Assembly (NCBI GenBank): GCA_018449595.1
Contig: JAAVUU010000001.1
Location: forward strand, 930,001 to 994,000
Reading direction: 5' to 3'
From: Rhizobiales bacterium dw_265
Lineage (GTDB): Bacteria > Pseudomonadota > Alphaproteobacteria > Micropepsales > Micropepsaceae
Length of the DNA: 64,000 nt
The notes beneath the pieces are model-generated. The model was not told where the DNA came from, ran no database searches, and worked only from the letters and a program-made list of their open reading frames with translations. Below are positions 6,974 through 15,900 of this stretch, piece after piece; positions within the stretch are counted from its first letter, which is position 1; every line of letters begins with the position of its first letter. A program made the position numbers and the translations under genes.

Positions 6974-9900
6974 ATGTCCGTCAAAACCCTGATGTTTCTC
7001 ACTTCCGCGCTGGCGACAGCCGGATTGGCGATCGAGCCGCTGGCCGCCAACGCCGATGGCATGAGCCAGCTTGGGACATGGGGCAGGCCCGCCGGCATGG
7101 GCGCGGGTGTCTCAAATCTGGCCTGCGACGGCGTGCCGGGTGTCGCCGCCATCAACAATGTCCGCCAGATCGCCTTGCCGCGGACGCCGGGCGTCAACGC
7201 CAACACCAATGCCTTGCGCTCCAACGCCGGCGCCAGTATCGCCAGCAATCCCAACATCAGCGGCAATATCGGCCTCTCCAGGCCGCTGTCGGTCTATAAC
7301 CGCGGCAACGACGCGCCGGGCGCCGATACCGGCAACAGCGACAGCAGCGGCCGCAACTTTGGCGGCAACCGCCGCCTGAACGTCTATAACGGCGGTGCGG
7401 GCGTCAACGCCGACACCACGCAGCAGCGCCTGAACGTGGACACCGGCAATGCCAGCCGCAGCGTCAACGGCGCCTCGCACCGCAATTCCAGCCCCATCTC
7501 GGTGTTCGGCAACGGCGACAATGCCGGCCAGGTCAATGCCGACACCTCGCGCATGTTCGGCGGCGCGCGCCATTCCGGCAGCATCGGCGTGGACGCGTCG
7601 CAGGCCGCCGGCCAATCCCCCAGCCAGTCTGGCGGACACCCCACCGTGTTCAACAGCGGCCATGCCGGCGGCTTCAGCGGCGGCCAGAAGATCGACGTGG
7701 ACAACAGCTCGCACTTCGGCGGCTTCAGCGGCAACAGCGGCGCCAGCCATGCCGGCGTCAGCGGCGGCCAGAAGATCGACGTCAGCGGCAGCCCCACTCC
7801 GGCCCGGAGCAACAATTCCGCGCATGCCGGTTTCGCCGGCGGCCAGAAAATCGACGCCGACGCCAGCCAGTCGCAACTCAGCGGTTCGCGCAACAGCGGC
7901 CAGTCCTGGAGCAACAATTCCGGTCACGCCGGCCTCAGCGGCGGCCAGAAGATCGACGTCAGCAGCAGCCCGGCGAACAGCCAGGCCTGGGGCAACAATT
8001 CCGGCCATGCCGGCTTCAACGGCGGCCAGAAGATCGACGTCAGCAGCAGCCCGTCGAACAGCCAGTCCTGGGGCAACAATTCCGGCCATGCCGGTTTCAG
8101 CGGCGGCCAGAAGATCGACGTCAGCAGCAGCCCGTCGAGCAGCCAGGCCTGGGGCAACAATTCCGGCCATGCCGGCTATGGCGGCGACAAGAAGATCGAT
8201 GTCAACAACAACATCAACCTGACCAAGAACATCGACGCGTCCAAGAACATCAATGTCTGGAAGGACAACAGCCAGACCACCAACATCAACAATTCCAAGC
8301 GGATCGACGTCAACAACAACATCGACGCCTCCAAGAACATCAGCATCAACAAGCCGGTGACCGTCAACAACAACATCGATGCGTCCAAGAACATCAATGT
8401 CTACAAGCCGGTCACCGTCAACAACAACATCGACGCTTCCAAGAACATCAACATCAACAAGTCGGTGGACATCTACAAGCCGGTCTCGATCACCAACAAC
8501 ATCGATGCCTCCAAGAACATCAACATCACCAAGAACATCGACAATTCCAAGGTGATCGACGCCTCCAAGAACATCACCATCAACAAGTCGATCGATATCG
8601 AGAAGACCAACGTCTTCAACTATGGCGGCTCAAGCGGCCATGGCGGCGGCAACGGTCACGGCGGCGGTGGTGGCAGTGGCGGCGGCTCGGGCGGCGGCAG
8701 CGGCTCAGGCAACAACAACAATAATAACAACAACAACAACAACAACAACAACAATAATAATAACAACAACAATAACAACACGACCACCAACAACAATAAC
8801 AACACGTCGGACTCGGCGGCGCTGGCGCTTGCCGCCGCGATCGCGGAACTGAATTCGACCATCAAGAACAACAACAGCAGCAACGCATCGGGCGGCAATG
8901 CCTCCAACACCGGCGGCACCACCAACATCACGGTGATCGGTTCCAGCGCGACCGGCGGCACCTCCAACGCCGAAGGCGGCGTCGGCAACGGCGGCGCGGG
9001 CGGCGTCGGCAACGGCGGCACCGGCGGCATCGGCCTGGGCGGCGAAGGCGGCTCCAGCGATGTGGATGTCAGCGCCGAAGGCGGCGCGGGCGGCAAGGGC
9101 GGCACCGGCACCGGCGGCACCAACACCGCAACGGGTACCGGCGGCGCCGGCGGCCTTGGCGGCGCGGGCGGCGAAGCCACCGCCAACGGCAATGGCGGCG
9201 CGGGCGGCAAGGCCAGTTCCAGCTCCGACAACACCAGCACGGTCTCCACCAAGGGCGGCAGCGCCAACACCACGGGCGGCACGGTCGGCGCCACCACCGG
9301 CGGCTCGGCCACGGGCGGCGCGGCCACCGGCGGCACCCAGACCCAGACTCAGACCTCGACGGCGACCAACACGCCGACCAACACCAACTCCAACACGCCG
9401 ACGAACACCAACACCTTCTCGCCGACGCTGAGCTATTCGCCCAGCAACACCTACACGCCGACCCAGACCCAGAGCGCCACCGGCGGCCAGGGCGGCCAGG
9501 CCACCATCTATGTCGTGGATCTGGGCGGCTCGACCCCGGGCACCGGCGGCGGCACTTCGACCCCGCTGCAGCTCACCATCGACAACTCCGCGGACAATTC
9601 CAACAAGACCGGCGACAACAGCGCCACCGGCGGCAGCAACACCAACGCCCAGACCAGCGACCAGACCAACAAGAACAGCGCCACCGGCGGCGCGGGCGGT
9701 TTCGGCGGCGCGGGCGGCGAAGGCGGCGCCGGCGGCACCGGCAACGGTTATGGCGGCAACGGCTATGGCTACGGCTATGGCGGCGCCGGCGGCTCGGTGA
9801 CCAACAACAATACCGGCTCGACCGGCTCGGGCTCGACGCCTTCCATCTCGCTCACCGTGACCGGCACCGGCACGGGCACCGGCGGCACCTCGACGGTTGG

Positions 9901-12900
9901 CGACACCACCGCCAAGAGCGACCAGAGCCAGGACCAGACCGGCACCAATACGGGTACCAATACGGGTACCAATACCGGCACCAATACCGGCACGAACACC
10001 AACACCAACACGGCGAGCCCCACCAACACCTTCACGCCGGACAACACCAACACCGCCCAGGGCGGCGAAGGCGGCCAGGGCGGCACCTCCACCGTCTTTG
10101 TGCTGGGCGGCACCGGCACCGGCGGCGGCACCACCACGCCCCCGCCCAGCATCATCATCGACGCCTCCAGCGATGCATCGGGCGCTTCGGTGGGCGACAC
10201 CAGCGCGACCGGCGGCACAGGCGGCAAGTCCGACGCCACCGGCGGCAGCTCGACCAACGACAATGACAACACCTCGAAGGGCGGCAGCGCCACCTCCAGC
10301 CCGGACGTCACCGCCAATGGCGGCACGGGCAACGGCTTCGGCGGCGCGGGCGGCTTCGGCCAGGGCGGCAATGGCGGCAGCGTCGGCAACACCTCGGCCA
10401 CCACCGGGGCGTCGAACAGCGGCGGCAACAGCTTCACCGCCAGCCCGACCATCTCCAATACCAGCACGTCGAGCCCGACCCAGACCAACAACAACAACCA
10501 GACCCAGACCGTGACGCCGACCGCGACCGTGTTCGTGATCGGCGGCGGCGAAGGCGGCGGTGGCGGTTCCTCGACCCCGCTGCAACTGACGGTGGACAAT
10601 TCCTCCGACAATTCCTCGGACAACAAGTCCGACGCCACCACCGGCGACAACACCCTGACCGGCGGCGACCAGACCGCCAGCAACTCCGCCACCGGCGGCC
10701 GTGCCACCGGCGGCACCGGCCAGGGCGGCAACGCCACCAACACCGCCCAGGGCGGCGCCGGCGGCTTCGGCTTCGGCGGCGCGGGCGGTGCGGGCGGGGC
10801 CGGCGGTTCGGTCACCAACACCAACGGCACCGGCAGCGGCGGTTCGACGCCATCGCTCTCGCTCACCGTGATCGGCAACGGCACCGGCGGCAGCGTCGGC
10901 GACACCTCGGCCACCGGCGGCGCCAATGGCGACCAGAGCCAGACCAACGATCAGGACCAGCAGCAGAAGGCCCAGGGCGGCGCGGGCGGCACGGGCAACG
11001 GCACAGGCGGCAACGCCACCGGCGGCACCTCCTCGGCCACCGGCGGCGCCGGCGGCAGCGCGCGCAATGGCGATGTCAGCGGCACGAATACGGGCACCAA
11101 CACCAGCACCTTCACGCCGACCTTCAATCCCACCAACACCAACACGGCGAATCCGACCAACAACGCCAACCCCACCAACACCGTGACCCCGACCGCGACG
11201 GTGTTCGTGCTGGGCGGCACCGGCTCGGGCGGCGGTTCCTCGTCCCCGCTGCAGCTGACGGTGGACAACTCGGCCGACAATTCCAACAAGACCGGCGACA
11301 ACAGCCTGACCGGCGGCGACAGCAGCGCGACCGGCGGCAGCTCGACCAATGACAATCGCAGCCAGGGCGGCGCGGGCGGCATCGGCCAGGGCGGTGCGGG
11401 CGGTCTTGGCGGCGCGGGCGGCTTCGGCGGCTCCAGCACCTCCAACCCCACCATCACCTTCACGCCGGTCATTGCCTCGACCGGCGGCCAGGGCGGCTCC
11501 GGCGGCAGCGTCGGCGACACCACCACCGGCGCCTCGAACAGCGGCGGCAACACCCTGACCGGCGGCGACAACAGCGCCACCGGCACGGGCACCGGCGGCA
11601 GCTCGACCAACGACAATCGCAGCCAGGGCGGCACCGGCGGCAATGCCACCGGCGGCCGCTCCAACAGCGGCGGCAACAACTTCACCGCCAATCCGACCCA
11701 GACCAACAACCAGACCGTGACCCCGACCGCGACAGTGTTCGTGATCGGCGGCACCGGCGGCGGCTCGGGCGGCGGTTCCTCGACCCCGCTGCAGCTGACG
11801 GTGGACAACTCCTCCGACAATTCCTCGACCAACGACAACAAGTCCCAGGGCGGCAGCACCGGCGACAACACCCTGACCGGCGGCGCCCAGACCCAGACCG
11901 CCAGCAACAGCGCGACCGGCGGCCGCGCCACCGGCGGCGCCGGCGGCAGCAGCAATGCCACCGGCGGCGCGGGCGGTCTTGGCGGCGCGGGCGGCTTCGG
12001 CGGTTCGAGCACGTCCAATCCCACCATCACCTTCACTCCCAGCATCACCTCGGCGGGCGGCGCGGGCGGCTTTGGCGGCGCGGTGGGCGACACCACGTCC
12101 GACAGCGGCGGCAACACGCTGGCGCAAACCAACGACCAGACCAACGACCAGGATCAGCGCCAGCGTCAGTCCGGCGGCTCGGGTTCGGGCAGCGGCACGC
12201 CGCCGTCCATTTCGATCACCAATGCCGGCGCCACCGCGAACGGCAATGGCGGCAGCGTCGGCGACACCAGCGCGACCGGCACTGGCACGGGCACAGGCGG
12301 CGCGGGCGGCAGCTCGACCAACGACAATCGCAGCCAGGGCGGCAACGGGACCGGCGGCAGCGCCACCAACACCGCCACCGGCGGTACGGGCAATGGCGGC
12401 GCGGGTGGTTCGGCCACCGGCGGCACCAGCAGCGCGACGGGCGGCAACAGCGGCGGCAATCGCTTCACCGCCAGCCCGACCCTGACCTCGAACCCGACCC
12501 AGACCAACAGCCAGACCACCACGCCCACCAACACGGTGTTCGTGCTGGGCGGCACCGGCTCGGGCGGCGGCGGTTCAACTCCCAGCATCGACCTGACGCT
12601 GGACAATTCCTCCGACAACGGCTCCACCAATTCCGCCACCGGCGGCAGCGGCGGCGCGGTCGGCGACACCACCGCCACCACCGGCGCGTCGAGCAGCGGC
12701 GGCAATACTTTCCGCGGCGGCGACCAGACTTCCAGCAACTCCGCCACTGGTGGCGCGGGCGGCTTCGGCGGCACCGGCAATGGCGGCGCGGGCGGCTCCA
12801 GCACCTCCAGCCCCACCATCACCTTCACGCCCAATATCACCTCGTCGGGCGGCCAGGGCGGCAGCGTCGGCGATACCTCGGCCACCGGCGGCGCGGTTGG

Positions 12901-15900
12901 CGACACCACGTCGAACAGCGGCGGCAACACCCAGACCAACGACCAGGACCAGCGTCAGCGCCAGTCTGGCGGTTCGGGCTCGGGCAGCGGCACGCCGCCC
13001 TCCATCACCATCACCTCCACCGGCGGCACCGCCGACAATGGCGGCAATACCCTGACCGGCGGCGACAACAGCGCCGCCGGCGGCGCGGGCGGTTTCGGCG
13101 GCGCGGGCGGCAGCTCGACCAACGACAATCGCAACACCGCGCAGGGCGGCAATGGCGGCACCGCCACCGGCGGCAGCGCCAACCCCACCATTGACGTCAA
13201 CCCCACCCTGACGGCAGCCGGCGGCAACAGCGGCGGCAACACCTTCAGCCCGGACTTTACCGCCAACCCGACCCTGACCGGCGGCGACCAGACGGCGTCC
13301 AACAGCAATGGCCCGACCAGCCTGACGACCGGCGACACCTCGGCCACCGGCGGCTTCGGTGGCGCGGGCGGCACATCCGACGCCCGCAATGGCGACGTCA
13401 CCGGCACCAACGCCGCCCAGGGCGGCGCGGGCGGCAGCTCGACCAACACCGTGAGCCCCAGCCTGACCGCTTCGGGCGGCAGCGTCGGCAACACCTCGGC
13501 CACCGGCGGCCGCTCCAACAGCGGCGGCAACAGCTTCACCGCCAATCCGACCCAGACCAATACCAACAGCCAGACCACGACACCCACCACGACGGTATTC
13601 GTGCTGGGCGGCACCGGCTCGGGCGGCGGCGGTTCCTCGACCCCGCTGCAGCTGACGGTGGACAATTCGGCCGACAATTCCAACAAGACCGGCGACAACA
13701 CCCTGACCGGCGGCGACCAGACCGCCAACCCGAACATCACCGCCTCGGGCGGCCAGGGCGGCAGCGCCACCAACACCGCCACCGGCGGTTCCTCGCGCGC
13801 CACCGGCGGCGCGGGCGGCATCGGCCAAGGCGGCGCGGGCGGCTTCGGCGGTTCGAGCAATGCCACGGGCGGCACGGCCAACCCGACCATCACCTTCAAT
13901 CCCAACATCACCTCCAGCGGCGGCAGCGTCGGTAACACCTCCTCGACCGGCGGCACCGGCTTCGGCGGCGCTGTGGGCGACACGACATCGGCCAGCGGCG
14001 GCAACACCCTCACCGGCGGCGACAACAGCGCGGCCGGCGGCGCAGGCGGTTTGGGCGGCAGCGTCGGCGATACGACCGCGACCGGCAATGGCGGCGCGGG
14101 CGGCAGCTCGACCAACGACAATCGCAGCCAGGGCGGCAGCGGGACCGGCGGCAGCGCCACCGGCGGCACCAGCAGCGCGACGGGCGGCAACAGCGGCGGC
14201 AATCGCTTCACCGCCAGCCCGACCCTGACCTCGAACCCGACCCAGACCAACAGCCAGACCACGACTCCCACCACCACGGTGTTCGTGCTGGGCGGCACCG
14301 GCACGGGCGGCGGCGGTTCAACTCCCAGCATCGACCTGACGCTGGACAATTCCTCCGACAATGGCTCCACCAATTCCGCCACCGGCGGCACCGGCGGCGC
14401 GGTCGGCGACACCACCGCCACCACCGGCGCGTCGAGCAGCGGCGGCAATACTTTCCGCGGCGGCGACCAGACTTCCAGCAACTCCGCCACTGGTGGCGCG
14501 GGCGGCTTCGGTGGTGCGGGCGGCTCCAGCACCTCCAGCCCCACCATCACCTTCAATCCCAACATCACCTCGTCGGGCACCGGCGGCGCCGGTGGTTTCG
14601 GCGGCAGCGTCGGCGACACTTCGGCCAGCAATGGTCCGATCAGCGCCACGGGTGGTACGGCCACCAATGGCGACCAGACTCAAGGCAATCAGACACAGGG
14701 CGACCAGACCCAGACCAACGACCAGGATCAGCGCCAGCGCCAGTCCGGCGGTTCGGGCTCGGGCTCGCTCCCCAACATCACCATCAGCAATGCCGGCGCC
14801 ACCGCGAACGGCAATGGCGGCAGTGTCGGCGACACCTCGGCCACCGGCGGCGCGGGCGGCTTTGGCGGCAGCAGCGGCGGCAATACCTTCACCAGCGGCG
14901 ACCAGACCGCCAACCTGACCGGCGGCAATTCCTCGGCCACCGGCGGCCGCTCCAACAGCGGCGGCAATAGCTTCAGCCCCACCATCACCGCCAACGGCCA
15001 GGGCGGCAACGCCACCGGCGGCGCAGGCGGCTTCGGCGGTTCAAGCAGCCCGACCATTGACTTCAGCCCCACCGTCGCAGGCGGCGCGGGCGGCTTCGGC
15101 GGCGCGGTGGGCGACACCACCTCCTCCAGCGGCGGCAACACCCAGACCGGCGGCGACAACAGCGCCACCGGCGGCAGCAGCGACAACCGCCTCACCGCGC
15201 AAGGCGGCAATGGCGGCACTGCGACCGGCGGCAACAGCGGCGGCAACAGCTTCACCGCCAGCCCGACCTTCCGCAGCGGCGACCTGACGGCCTCCAACAG
15301 CAACGGCCCGATCAGCCTGTCCACCGGCGACACCTCGGCCACCGGCGGCGCAGGCGGCACGGCCAGCCCCACCATCGATGTCAGCCCCACGGTCGCGGGC
15401 GGCGCCGGTGGCTTCGGCGGCAACAGCGGCGGCAACACGCTGACCGGCGGCGACAACAGCGCCACAGGCGGCAATGGCGGCAACGCGCGCAACGGCGACG
15501 TTACCGGCACCAATTCCAACGCCAACACCTTCACGCCGACCAACACCAACACGGTCAGCCCCACCATCACCGCCCGTGGCGGCGCGGGCGGAGCCTCGAC
15601 CTCCACCGCCTATGTCACCGGCGACACCAGCGGCTCGGGCGGGACGCCCTCCATCTCGCTGACCCTGGACAATTCCAGCGCCTCGACCGGCGGCGCCGCC
15701 TCCAACGGCAACCAGACTCAGACCGCCAACAGCAGCGCCACCGGCGGCCGCAGCGGTGACAGCACGGCTACCGGCGGCACTGTGGGCGATACCAGCGCCA
15801 CCACCGGCCCCATCGCGCTGACCGGCGGCAACGCCAGCAACGGCGACCAGACCCAGGACCAGCGCCAGCGCCAGTCCGGCGGCTCGGGTTCCGGCGGCGG

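Noticed and set aside
7913..8205. Tandem 81-bp repeats considered as a CRISPR-like array
   Set aside because: Units are contiguous with no unique spacers, all in frame and coding; no cas genes in the window.
8705..12127. 1140-residue open frame on the minus strand
   Set aside because: It is the antisense shadow of the GGC/ACC-rich giant gene, whose codons rarely give stops in reverse; it lacks its own start context and its composition mirrors the repeats.
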